A DNA stretch of 60,669 nucleotides from Sphaeroforma arctica JP610 (taxonomy: Eukaryota; Opisthokonta; Ichthyosporea; Ichthyophonida): positions 112,562 to 173,230 of the forward strand of contig NW_014040521.1 in assembly GCF_001186125.1 (NCBI RefSeq), given 5' to 3'. Every line of letters begins with the position of its first letter. The stretch's first letter is position 1. The notes under the pieces are model-generated. The model saw only the letters and a program-made list of their open reading frames with translations. It had not been told where the DNA came from and ran no database searches. The position numbers were made by a program, and so were the translations under genes. This document shows, piece by piece, positions 48,045 to 60,295 of the stretch.

Positions 48045-50180
48045 GTAGAGTATGGAGAGTAGCTGAAAGGTGCGAGCCAATGAATACAATAGACCTATTC
48101 TCAAGTACGATTCTCTCAGCTAGGAAAAGTCCCTAGTCCGAGAGAATTGAACTGAGTCTTTATTTGTGGTTTCAAATTCACTAGACTCAGGTTTCTACTT
48201 GAGTGTTTCTCTCACACGCGGAGTCCCGGTATAGCTTACCGGTTCTACCGCTACTATTTCTGATAACTCTAATATTAGGAATATCTGAATCCTAATTCCA
48301 AAATAGGATTTGTATTGGCTTTTTGGTAATCTGGACCCTAGATGTTACAAGCCTTTTGTGTACCTTCCAGTAATATCTGGCGCAACCCACTATATACACC
48401 AGAGCTATAGCCAAATGCAATCAGCAATATTCAGATGTCCAAACATTGAGGAAATACTTTTAGATTAGCGTTGGGGCGGCAAGGTGTTAAATTTAAAAAT
48501 CTTGACTCTCCATTTAGTAGGCTATGTGAAATGTACAAAAGAAACAGTAGACCTCTTCTCAAGTACGTTTATATCAGCTAGGAAAGGTCCGTGGTCTGAG
48601 AGAAGCAAACTGAATCTTTATTTATGATTTGTATTTTCCAATTCACTATACTCAGGTGTATACTTGAGTGTTTCTATCACACGCGGGATTCCAATATAGT
48701 TTGCTGGTTCTACCGATTTAGATCCGAGCCCAAAACTCAGTATTTAATGATTCTGTGGTTTAATTTTTGTGTTGGCTTTTTGATAATATGGTCCATAGAT
48801 GCTACACGTGTTACGTATATTGAAATAGTTGGTCGCATGTGAAAGAAAAGTAAGATACTACCTGTTGAGCTGAATGTTGTTACCATCCACTTTGTCTTCA
48901 CCGCATGAATACATATATCACACTGGTGTGTGAAGTGTTTCATCTCGCAAAGAAGTCGAAAATATGACAAATTTAGCCCTTCACGGTATGCTCACTCACA
49001 ACTCGACCTGTCTTGTCCTTGGGTTTGAAGCGATTTATGCGCTTCTCCAGCTATCACGATGCATGTCTACTTAGTCTGGTGCACGAGTGATATATAAAAC
49101 TGCTGCTAATAGTCGTTGGGTCATAAAAGAATATTCAGAGCTGCTGTTTGCTTCCCTCGGGACCCGATAACGATCTGTTAATTCCGGGTTCCATATCACA
49201 AAGAAGTCGAAAATACGACAAATCTAGCCCACTATGTTATGCTTACTCAGTCGACCTCGATTCTCGATGCATTAAAGAGGTTATGCAGTGTTATTGAGAT
49301 TGTAGTCGATTATGTGCTCCTCCAGCTATCACGATGTATTTATATTTAGTACTGTACACCAGTGATATGCAGAACTGATGCTATTCGTCGTTGGTCATAA
49401 AAGGACAATATGAGCTGCTAAATTCTCTCCTCATGATCCTGTACCTACTTGAGGGATTCATTTTCAAATCTAATCCCCCACGGGTCTATCACAGACCCAG
49501 AACAAAGAAGTTGCGGGATTCAATAGGCATTTTGAAGGTTACTAGCTGCTGGCGATTTCAAATTTAGTTACGTGTATTTCTTAACAATATTCTTAAGATG
49601 GATAAGTAAAATAAGTAAAAACCAAAGTGTCTTGTACCACATAGAAGTCAAAGATTTATTACACTGACTCACCACGACTAACACCAGGACAGTTTGAAAT
49701 ACTGTGCCGATGAACAGCTATCGAAATACCAAAACTATAATCACACAATGTATTAAACACCGTGTAGGTCTTTGATAGACCGCTTGACGGTCTTTGTATG
49801 AAAATCCAGGGCAGCTATCTGTTTTCATGCGAGTATTAGAGTAACTGGAAGGTACGACCATAAGAAATATTACACCTCTTCTTTGGTGTCACAGTCTAAG
49901 GGGAGCGCGCTGAGTCTTTATTTGTGTTTTGTGTTTTTTAATTCACTAAGCTCGGGTTTCCATTTTAGCCGGTGTTCTCGGCATATTGTTGATGACTCGA
50001 ATACTAGGAATAGATATCTGGGCCTGTGCCGGAAACTCGGGATTCAGGATCCAAGAATCCTTGGGGTTGTGTTCTATTGACGTCACTTTATGGATTGCCT
50101 TTTCTAGTACCTAGATCTTACATACATTGAAAGCGCCAACCACACCCTCCATGATATTCAAAAAACAAAACTTAAACTAT
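48045..50180. repeat. Cluster of related dispersed and tandem repeats
   Basis: A block with ctttatttgtg, attcactagactcaggt, cttgagtgtttctctcacac and ggttctaccg occurs near 48150-48260, again near 48610-48720 and, more diverged, near 49910-50000. A second block (aagaagtcgaaaatatgac, then ccagctatcacgatg) occurs near 48950-49130 and again near 49200-49410. A related piece (gattctgtagttttgggg, then gataatctggtcc) appears near 56295-56345. They may be decayed LTR or MITE copies. I could not define terminal repeats. Confidence 0.7.
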
Positions 50181-53100
50181 TGTGAGTCCACGATCGCGAA
50201 GAGAGCAAATATATATAGAATCGTGAGTCCTTGGAACAGGGATGATATTATTTATTTCAATCTGAGATAAATTATCATGTGTCTACATGCGCATCAGGCT
50301 GCATATTCGTCGGATATGTTCTGGGAAGATTGAAGAGAAGGTAGTAATGTCGAAGTACCGCGAGAAACTACGGGCGAGTAAAGCAACGATGGAGGATATT
50401 ACGGTGCGTTGATTCGTGACGATGAAAAAAGAACACTTCCACTATTGGGTGGGAGCTAAAACTCGTGTACCATTGTCTGACATGTTAGAAGCACATGTTT
50501 ACATAAATCTTAAATATGGAATACGTGCAAATCAGAAAGAAAAAATAGTGATGACAAAAATTGCTAAAAAATGTAAGAGCTGTGGTACTTTATAGTAGAC
50601 AAGTAGGTCGGGTTTTTTTAATGAAATAGTTTTCTACTAACCATTGAATGTATGTATGTACGGCAGTGTGTTAGACTGTCAGTGTGTCAGACCTGAAGGA
50701 ACACTTAAATACAAATATAACAATCACAGAGCAAAAAAACATACGTGAATACAATAGAACAGTGAGAGTCTTCATGGCCAGCCAACTAGATTATCCCATC
50801 TATGCATCTAATGGAGTGGAGAGCTAGCTTCAAAGAGACGGGCTTCTGTGTGCGGCAAGTCTCTGCACCGACTTGGTGTTCTACATATTTAGATTATATT
50901 TTCGTTCATTAAGTTGGTTTTATATATATATATATATATTTGCAGCCGTGGACTTATCTGATCGGACATATATTTGAAGTGTTGTTAACATCTGAAATAA
51001 ATATAGAACGAGGTATGTGATAGGAGCGGCACCGTATAGATCAGTGTCTCATCTTATTTCCCCCTTCTCTTTTAAGTTACCACCAAGAGCTAAAGGTAAA
51101 CAGCATGGTTAGAAATATAGACCCCAAAAGCATGATAAGAAGATTTGAGAGGCCTCATAAAGGTAACCAATCGTTGAAGATCCTTACAACTGTATAGCCA
51201 AGGTGGCCAAAGGATTCTTCGATAACCCTCATTCTACATCTTAAGTAAAGTTCAAAAAGCGATCCTTGAACCACCCCTCATTAAATCGAACAATGTTAAT
51301 CTCAACTAACTGCGATAATCGCCGTGATAGTTCAGAATTTACAAATCAAGGGGTATTGTGCTCCCAGTTATCCTCGGATATAGCGAAAATTGCTAACAGC
51401 TGACTAGCCAAATAAACATACAGGGTGCCAATTACACCAAAAACCCCCAGATGTATCTTGCGTTGTTCCTCACGAGCAAGTGAATACATTTGTGAACTAC
51501 GTCCTACTATTAATACACCTACGATGGTTCAACCCCTTTAGGTTAACGAACCAGACTCTTAAGATAGTGCAACCGATTCCACGCTGCTGTGAAACACACA
51601 AGTACTAATTACAATGAAGAAATCTGTACAGCTGACTACCCCTTAAACGATAATCCTATCCGTTTCTTATATTCGACATTGTATCCACTTATGCAATATT
51701 GTCGCGCCATCATTGTCACTTATATGAGATTGCTATGAGTAAATTTGTACGATCACATCTATACAGATTAAGAAGAGCCCATCGTAAACGTTGTATCTCA
51801 CCACGTACAACCAATCACTTTCCTGTGGGCAATATACCATACTCGGCTGCCTCTTATGACCAGCCGTACACTAAGTATTCAATCAGATATTGTAAGAATC
51901 TGGAGACATATACAATAGCTTTTGATACTCCTCGTTCTATGTATGCTTCATGTATTCGATCGCATTTGTGTCAATTCAGCATCGTCTGATCGGGAATCAT
52001 TTAGACAGGATAAAATTGTTTCAGAATAAATAAAACGTAAAAGTTGAAATTAAAGTGAACGGCGACACTGTTATCATCGATTCAACAGAGTCTCTGGGAG
52101 GTTACTCTGATGTAACATCTAGGTACTAGGATAGCTCAAAAACCACAACTCATATGAGACAGGTCAAATATATTTACGATATTGAGTCATTAGATGTGAA
52201 GCGGGACCGGTAGACATTCTCTAAGTCCCACATGACAGAAGAGTTCACTATTAATAAAACCTCAATACGGCTACATTTAACTGGAACAATTTATTAGCTG
52301 AGATTAGACATACTTGAGAAGTTGTCTGTTGTTGTTGCTTACGGTCGTATATTCCTAACTACTCTCATACTCTACACTGAGTTGTATGACAGGTTCTATG
52401 TATACCACATTAGTGGATTTCGACCAATCGTGAGATCGAACAATAGGTACATTTGAAGTTCAGACAGTAAGTGATTCGTTAATATCGAATCTTGCAAATA
52501 AGCAAAATCCATACATATTTGAAATGTATCATAACAGTAAATAATAGTCCAAAAAGGTATTATTAGACCTTTTTAGTAGTAAATGCGTCAGCTAGGCCAC
52601 ACATTGTCATAGTAAGCGCGGGTAGTACTGGACTCGGCGCAACTTAATTTTCTCTGGCCGTAGTAGTCCATGAATGAGATACTATGAATATGCCTAATGC
52701 TGACACATAAACAAGGCCTGTGACTATATTTGGGCGATAGAGCGGTTACACAAAATTAATGAATAAAAAAGCCCGGTGAGGTTATGAATTATTCATTCCC
52801 AGTAATCAATGTGAAAGTATCTGAAAGTGTAGATGTTTTAGTTAAATATTTACATGGAAACCTCACAATCGGGCATACAAAATATACTCTTAGAGCTTAA
52901 TTATCACATTTTCAAGCCAAATTTAATAGCCCCACTTACTTCGAATTTATCATGTAATCCCCTGCTGAGGGGTACCGAGAGACTCTGATACTCTAGATAC
53001 ATAGAGGATGACCGATATCTTATCCCAAAGTAAAGTACTACAGGATATTAAGTATACAGTATATGAGGGCTCCTAGAAAGGAAAAGGAGGGTCCTTTCCA

Positions 53101-53759
53101 GTAATACCCTTCGAGGGGGAACGTCCTAGTAATTACCTTTATTCTTATTGTCGCACCTATCGTCCGATATACGGGTAAACCCGATAGAGTACGGTGCCGA
53201 ACTAGATGTTTATTGACTGTGACTAGCCTATTACCCATATTGTTACTTTTATTCGTTGATGGCTAACTAATCCACTTAAAATCGGTGGTTCATTAAAACC
53301 TTTCGTACATGTTCGATTAGTGAGTCTCACAGCGATGCTGGCATCTGTTCTTATGCTTTATTTCTGGGTTTTAAACCACAGAAGCCAACCATATGTAACT
53401 CTTCACTACCTGTTAGAAGAGCTCTGCCCCACACAACTGACCTATATAAAGGGTCCCGCCTGATCCTGCAGGGATCTCACTGAATGTCAGTGTCATTCGC
53501 TCCTATGGGTATCGCTGACATTTGTGATCTCTCATCCCTGACGGGGTTCACTTCAAAGAAAGTACAAGAGTAAAGGCCACCCACACCATAAGCAGTTAAG
53601 CTAACCTATGGTGTAATACTGCCAGGTTAGCTATATACCTAGTAGAATAGAAAAGCTGTAGCTCCCTGAGCTTTCATAGCTTTTTGGTCTGAACCGTTCC
53701 TTGCTATTGCTATTCACACGAAAAATAGGCAACCTTCGAGTACGGCTATTTTATCGGGC

Positions 53760-53775
53760 GGGGGGGGGGGGGGGG
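53760..53775 (+). repeat. Run of 16 G
   Basis: Uninterrupted G16 flanked by gggc and cgg, in AT-rich surroundings. Confidence 0.97.
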
Positions 53776-54309
53776 CGGATTGCTCTCTCTACACTAAAGG
53801 CAATAAATCTTTTGACAATAACTTATCGCTGTCGACAACTACCCCTGTATAAACAACTACCTGAGAGACTACAGGAGTAGACGTATTTCTGAATATGTTA
53901 ATAACGGTTTACGTCGTCAGCCCGAGAGCAAATTGGGACTTGCCCTCAAATTAATACATGTATAGGTGGCTCCGCCCGAGAGAACGTAAAGGTACTTTGA
54001 GAATTCTTCTCAGATTATTATATCTATAGGACACAGGCCACCGGCTAGTCGAGAGCCGAGGTCCGAGACTGAGTGTACATAACAGAGAATATGATATATT
54101 TATTTCTAGAAAATATATCCGAGTGCTAAAGTGTTCTGCATAAGGTTTCTCATACTGATCATATAAGTTTTTACCCTGGCTGGCCCAAGTGGTTGAACAC
54201 CAGTACAAACACCATCAGTATATAACTGAGGGTGAGATCATTAATAAATTCATTCGAACGCATTATTCTTTAGATATTTGCACTTTATTTAAAGTCTACT
54301 ACCTTGCAC

Positions 54310-54760
54310 TCTAACACTACCCTTATATACACAACTTCCTCAATTGAAGAAATAGTCAGCTTTGGCTAATCATATATCTAGGGATAATATTATTTATTTG
54401 CTACCATATCCTACACCACATATATCTAGTGTTAAAATTTTCTACTATCGAAAAAAGAAGCATATCATTATACTATCTTACAAACATCACAATCTTTATT
54501 TTCGAACCAATTCCGCTCTCTGTCTTAAAAAAGTATCTTATCTACTGGTAATAACCTACATCTGTTGACAGCTACCCTTATATAAACAACTTCTTAAGTA
54601 GAGGGGTCATCAGTCACTGTAATTTATGTATTGGCTAATCATTTCGCTAGTGTTGTAATTTATACTCTCGAGGAGAGAAACATATCGTTGTATTATATCA
54701 CAAATATTCTTTATCTTTCTTTTCGAGGGAGATAACTCGAACCTACATGTGTTTCATATC
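54310..54760. repeat. Degenerate tandem pair, about 250 bp
   Basis: The stretch after cccttatatacacaactt near 54320 is echoed after cccttatataaacaactt near 54570. Both continue with ggctaatca, then ctagtgtt, then agcatatcatt or aacatatcgtt, and end in ttttcg. A shorter relative is at about 53845. Confidence 0.65.
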
Positions 54761-54965
54761 TTAAACATATCCTAATTATTCCATAGAGAGACCTAATTAT
54801 TATGACCGCATAAGTAACTCTATCGTTATATTACAAATATTAACTAGAATGAACAGGTGATTATATGCTCGATTTCCGTGGACGACGATCTTTCAACCTG
54901 TTTAGAGAGACTTCACTGACAGAGGCAATCATATCTCACACGTATAACCTCGATTACCCCATTCA

Positions 54966-56071
54966 TCAACCTTTGTCTATTCCGTGAATATAAGAGAGGA
55001 CATATTTTTGGAGTAAATATGTGTATGTGTTATCTCTATTCGATTCTATCAATGGACATTTGGTGTCTACTTGTATCTTATCGTCAGGCAATGCGACTGC
55101 TATCGGTTGTAGCTGCTGAAAGTCCTTTCGAGAATTTTGTTCTTGAGACATGGTACACACCCTTCAATGTATTGTTTTACATTTTCTTTCTGATATAACC
55201 ATGCGTGGCCATCTAATCGTAGCTTGTTTATGTTTCTTCAACTATATACCCTACTAGGTGGTACTGTATTGTTAGAATAGCTCTTGTTTCATTATATATG
55301 ACCGTGTCTAAATCTGCCGACTCGTCCGCGGTTTGTACCGCCGAGATATCTATGGATGGGTATGCTAGTTTCTGGTCAAAGTATATTGACTTTGTGCCTA
55401 TCTTGACTACTAGTTTGATCCCCCACGACATCCTGCCGTAAACTGCCGAGCCTGCTTACAATAACGTGTTATTCGTGTTTTCTACTATCATCTGGTCTTG
55501 TTCTACTAGTGACAAGAATTTGGGGAACCACGTTGCATTTGGGTAGCAGGGTACACATATTGTGATACATGGATTCCTCTATAACCTTAACAGGAACCTC
55601 TGATGTTATCTCCCAGGAAGGATTCGCCCATGCGTTCATCTTATTTGCCCACTTTTGAAGTAGTGCATTCTGTTCTTTGGTGTAGGGATTGACTGTGTGT
55701 GCATTATGTGCTGTCGCGAATAACTATGTGATGGTGAAATTCCCAAACATGCGTTCTGCTTCGTTATAGAATCGTGGATGTGGTTTCCAGTCGGTAGCAG
55801 AACCCGGATGGGCATGTTTGTTCCAAGTTTCAAGTATAGTGCATTCTTGACCATTGTGTGTGCTCTTGAAAGCTTCCGTCAACACATTTGCTGTTTGACG
55901 TTGAAGGTATCTTCCTATAATCGTGATAGCATGTCGGCCATTCGGTTGTCTTTGCCAGGCACATTGCAAATTGTGAAGTGGTGCTAAAATGTTTTTGCTA
56001 TCCACTTTGCCAGCATGATATGCAGCGTTTGCTGATGGTTCATCTGACATAGCGCCTTGGGATCTAATCAC
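54966..56071 (-). mobile_element. Decayed retrotransposon pol fragment A
   Basis: On the minus strand, the piece ending near 54966 reads RKDFQQLQPIAVALPDD, IQVDTKCPL and YTYLL, which fits the junction between the integrase zinc region and catalytic core of Ty3/gypsy-type elements. It also shares DNA with fragment B (cgtgtctcaagaacaaa-like text at both). Protein-like segments further upstream on the same strand (55620-56071, for example NALLQKWANKMNAW) are probably earlier pol sequence that I cannot assign. Stops and frameshifts break it throughout. Confidence 0.6.
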
Positions 56072-56553
56072 AGCTTTATATCGCCTTCTTTGATGTACTC
56101 TGAAAAGTCACTATCGCTTGAAACTCTTTCGTATTCGTCCCATACATTTGTTATGCGGGGCTTAAACCTTTCGAGAAATGGATAATATCTCGTTTGACCC
56201 CGTCTATGATTTGGAATAGACAGTCTACTTAAGCATGTGTCATTTATGATATGGAATCACTAATGATTACGGAATAGGAAACTGCCTATTCCAATGATTC
56301 TGTAGTTTTGGGGTTTGAATTGGCGTTGTGATAATCTGGTCCCCAATTTTGTACTTCTGAGTCTGCATAGGAGTGGATAGTAAAATACTACATTACTAGA
56401 CTATCTTTAGGTTGATGGTTTTGTACAGGGAGAAACTTGTTTCTTAAGGGTAGATGAAAAATCTGCCATCATTACCTATTCTTACATATTACCTAATTAA
56501 TTATACTATTATGGGAGATCGGAGTCAGTCTTGATATGTACTCTCAATTGATA

Positions 56554-57760
56554 TCAACCGGGCATAGGAAAATGCATCTCAACGGTGGCTCTACAACCGA
56601 GTCGTTGGTCCTCATCCACCTGGCGTGGGGGCGGCACATGCTTCAAGGTGAGAAAAGTAAGATTGTTCCTTAGTATCAGTAAAACTTGGTTAAGTGCCCC
56701 GTCTCGTGCACTTTCTGTTGCTCGCTGATCATTTATCAATGCTCTTAGCTGAGCGCGCAGTCGGTATAGTGTAAGACTATCAGCATATGCAATGTCTGAT
56801 TCATGCATCCAGAACGGCCTGTGGTCGAGTATCAAGAAGTACTGAGTCTCCTCAGCTGGTTGTACTTGGCTATTGGGAGTTAATTCTTCCGAAACATCGA
56901 CCTTCTTGACGAAGATCGCTGACCGAGTTAAGAAGGCTGCCGACAAAGTACCCGGTGCCCTCCTTGCTTATTATTTTGAATGGCCCACCATATGGTTATA
57001 TCATTTTGTTCATTTCACCTTGATATCACAATGTCCCCTTCCTGGAAGTGTACATACTTTCTTTTTTTTGGTATATTCAGCCATATGCTGTGCGTTGTTT
57101 TTTTCTTCTTCTTGATATTGCGCAACATTAGTGTATAGTTGTGGTATAATTGACTCTTTTGGATTCTGCTGTCGCTGTTCCCATGATGCTGTCATAGTAG
57201 TTGGTGCGTTCATTGATGTGTTGTAGTCCGTGAGTTGGTCTTGTCTGCGTCCAATGTACACATTAAATCTAGTTGAGTTGTGTCTTCTCGATGAACGCAA
57301 ATTGCGACCCATTTGTACGAATGGAAGTCGAGAACACCGGTTACCTGGAAAATGTTTATCAATTTCCTTAACAATGGCATGAGGTCTCTACGTGATCGCC
57401 CGTTTGCGCCTAAGACTTTGGGTTGGTACGAGTGAGAGACTTGGTGTTGTGTCGACGCTTGTTCAAATAGATTCGAGAGTGTTATATCAATAATATATTC
57501 AATGCTTTGATCTGTTGGCATGATTTGTGGGGACCCATGTTCACACATTATTGGTACCAGCGTTCTTGCTACAGTGGCGTGTGAAGTATGATGAGTGTAC
57601 ACCTTGCCACACAATCACTTACGCGTTATCTCTGTTGGAGTCTAGTAACGGGCTTATGGTGTCCACTTGGTTTTGTCACCATGAAACGGGATGGAACCCC
57701 TTTTTATAAATTTGTTCTTGAGACACCGTACACATCCCTTGACTTGTTTGTAAACCTGTT
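56554..57760 (-). mobile_element. Decayed retrotransposon pol fragment B (integrase)
   Basis: Minus-strand pieces follow integrase order: zinc-finger half VKGCVRCLKNKF (about 57720-57760), then GSPQIMPTDQSIEY with the second catalytic Asp, then SHSYQPKVLGANGRSRRD, the usual HPQ-NG-ER region in which the catalytic Glu is lost. Charged sequence down to 56554 would be the integrase C-terminal part. Several frames are needed, so it is inactive. Confidence 0.65.
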
Positions 57761-57785
57761 GTTTTAAAAGGTACTTAGTAAAGTA

Positions 57786-59391
57786 TTGACGGACAAGGCG
57801 TCCGCGACAGCGTGTCTCCCGTTGAACACTCGGGCGCCATGGTTTCCTCTGCTTCTATCGATGATGCAAGCAGATCCATTGCTGATCCCGCGCACAGCCC
57901 ATACGTTCTTGAAACATGGCACACAGGCATGTGGGAAGTATCCATGGGAACATACGGAGGTGGTACGTATTGGCCATCCATCGGGTTATAAAGTTTCTCC
58001 ATCATTCTGGTATAACTTGGGTCTCGAAGTACCTGTGTGTGAGGAAGCTAAGGATCGTTATCAAGAAACATGGGCGCAACCAGCCATGACCAAACGGACA
58101 CGACAGATTGCGGAACAGGTGACTGAGATTTGTGCAGGGGCGACGGTGATAAATCATCCTGTACATGAAGAAGCTAATCGACGGGTACAGCTTACTTGGC
58201 AGTTTCATGAACAAGGACATCCTGCTCCAGCGATCACAGTGCAACAGATGCGAGACGATGGACACAATTGGGACCAAATGCTTCCAATCACGGAAGAGGT
58301 CCATAAATTATGTCGCACATGTTTAGGTAATGACACTATGAAGAAGGGATTTCATCCTTTAATGAGTATTACGGCACACTATCCATGGGACCATATTCAA
58401 ATGGATCTCATTCAGATGGCAGTGACATCTACTAAAGGCAACAAGTTTATTATACATGTCTTGGATGTCGCATCCGGCAACTCTATTTTACGGGCGCTGC
58501 CTGCAAAAGATGCTAAGACGATGGAGACAGAGTTAGTATCGGGTTAGTGAGCATGGCTTTCCTCGTTGAAAATTCAGAGTGATGAGGGGACTGAATTTGT
58601 CAACAACATTGTCAGGGCTATAACACGAGCACTCAGAATTATACACAAGTCATTTCAACCATACCGTCCTCAAACATTGGGTGCGGCAGAGCGCCGACAT
58701 AAAGAATTTCACAAATGTGTGCACGCGCTTTGTGTTGGCTGTCCGTAATTCTGGGATGAACGCTTACCTTTTACTATGCTTTACCAGAACCTCCGGATAT
58801 CACGTCGACACATGTCAGCACCATTTAATATTTACTTTGGGCGCCGCTATGTTCCATTTGCAGACATGACTGATGACCTACCTGATCACATTCCCAAAAC
58901 GAATGATGCATGGCTTAAGCGATGACCTTGAGAAAACAATTCTGCCAAAACTTCATCAGAAAACTACCAAGTAAACTGATGCTATGGCTGAGGCCACTGA
59001 CCAGATGCGGAAATTTGATTTAATTGAATTTAAGCCAGGGGACGTGGTCATGATACTCGCACAAGGAGCGACTACCAAAGCCATGAAGCCCTTGCTGGGC
59101 CCATACGTAATTCACAGCCGTGTGAATCAGAGATACCATCTACGAGACAAGGATGGCAGCAAACCACCGGAACTCAGAGACCGTCCAGTTAATGTGAAGA
59201 TTATTCGGCTAGTTCACCGGGCTACAGAGCCACCGCTAGATGAATCGCTAAGGAGAGAAGGGGGATCGACATTCCGGCACATCATATCACACCGTCACAA
59301 TGAGGCGATTCTGTCTGGCTGGGGCTGCGCCCTTGCTGCATGCATGAGTGACGTCTGCACGAGAGGATACACACTCACACGTTATCATTAA
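57786..59391 (+). mobile_element. Decayed LTR-retrotransposon pol fragment C (integrase)
   Basis: Integrase features in order: zinc region LCRTCLGNDTMKKG (about 58310), catalytic-core Asp in IQMDLIQM (about 58405), second Asp in KIQSDEGTEFVNN (about 58570), the Gln-Pro then Glu region ending GAAERRHKE (about 58690), and a C-terminal SH3-like stretch (KPGDVVMIL, LLGPYVIHSRV, YHLRDKDGS; 58984-59220). This order and spacing fit a Ty3/gypsy-type integrase. A TAG-TGA at about 58545-58550 and frameshifts near 58740 and 58900 break the frame, so it is a relic. It points away from fragment B, with only about 25 bp between them. Confidence 0.75.
59250..59265 (+). other. Candidate polypurine tract of fragment C
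   Basis: Sixteen purines (aaggagagaaggggga) lie just past the integrase C-terminal homology, where LTR retrotransposons place the primer for plus-strand DNA synthesis. If this is right, a 3' LTR should start within a few bases. I could not confirm its ends. Confidence 0.4.
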
Positions 59392-59804
59392 AAAGTAAAC
59401 TTACGTAGACTTTGAGACATGAATACAATACTTGCACGACATATACAGGATAGGATATTAGTTATCATTACAATAGTCTTATTTATCATATACAATTCAC
59501 ATAGGTCAAGTATAACGGCTACGATACTACAACACAATCGCAGAGCGATATCCACACGTATATACATATTCATAACAAATACTACAGCAACTATACATAT
59601 AGGCTTAATTAAATTACATTATAAGATCGCATTGAGAAAACATTAATACATCCCAGTGATACGTGGGTGATGTGATATAGTGTCCTTGATGCGACACATG
59701 TACCACAGCCCAACACTATACATGCATAGGCATGGCATAACACTTTGGACATAAACATACGAAACAGAACGTCATGTGGCAAGGATATCTATATGCTTAG
59801 AGTA

Positions 59805-60050
59805 CAGGCGAGCACCCTGTTGGCTCTAACTCAACGGCGAGCAACCCTGAGGACACGGCGCATTGAACTTTGTGTGAGCTCGGTTATCATCCGCAGCTTC
59901 GAGCGTATTATGTTTATTTAGATGCTGAGAATGCGGGCAAACACCCTGTATATTCTTACTCAGAGGTGAGCAACCCTGAGGACACGGCACATTGAATTTT
60001 GCGTGAGCACTACAGTCGGTGAACAGCCGCAGCTTCGAGCGTGTTGCATA
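59805..60050. repeat. About 125-135 bp tandem pair
   Basis: gcgagcaaccctgaggacac, then cgcattgaactttg, then ccgcagcttcgagcgt, occurs at 59838-59910 and again, with a few changes, at 59968-60043. It lies downstream of fragment C and could be inside its LTR. Confidence 0.8.
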
Positions 60051-60065
60051 GTCGCCCTGAGTGGT

Positions 60066-60295
60066 GTTGAGTTGGATAACGTTATTACGTAAAAGTCGGA
60101 AAGTGTTACATAACTACGTAGGAGGCGGAACATGTACAACATCATTACGCAAGAGTCGGAACATGTACGAATTATTACCTAACAAGTCGGAACATTAGCA
60201 TCATTACGTAAGAGGCGGACCATGTATAACATTATTACACAAGAGTCGGAACATGTATCACTATTACGTAAAAGTCAGAACGTGTAAGGCGCTGT
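60066..60295. repeat. About 30-bp minisatellite, around seven copies
   Basis: Unit core attacgtaagagtcggaaca plus tgta, with substitutions (agg/agt, cgg/cag) and slightly variable length. No coding potential is seen. Confidence 0.85.

Larger units (their letters stand above)
43867..54900. other. Repeat-rich region without an intact gene
   Basis: About 11 kb in which I could not support any host gene. It contains the tandem and dispersed repeats listed separately, a G16 run and AT-rich filler. Short open frames (51699-51989, 53038-53238, 54362-54568) show no recognisable domain. Confidence 0.55.

Noticed and set aside
50286-50412. 41-codon plus-strand frame starting MRIRLHIRRICSGK
   Set aside because: Basic and protein-like but very short, with no homologue recognised and no convincing partner exons.
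51699-51989. 96-codon plus-strand frame rich in Arg, Tyr and Ser
   Set aside because: No family recognised, no splice context, and it lies in the repeat-rich gene-free region. Too weak to call.
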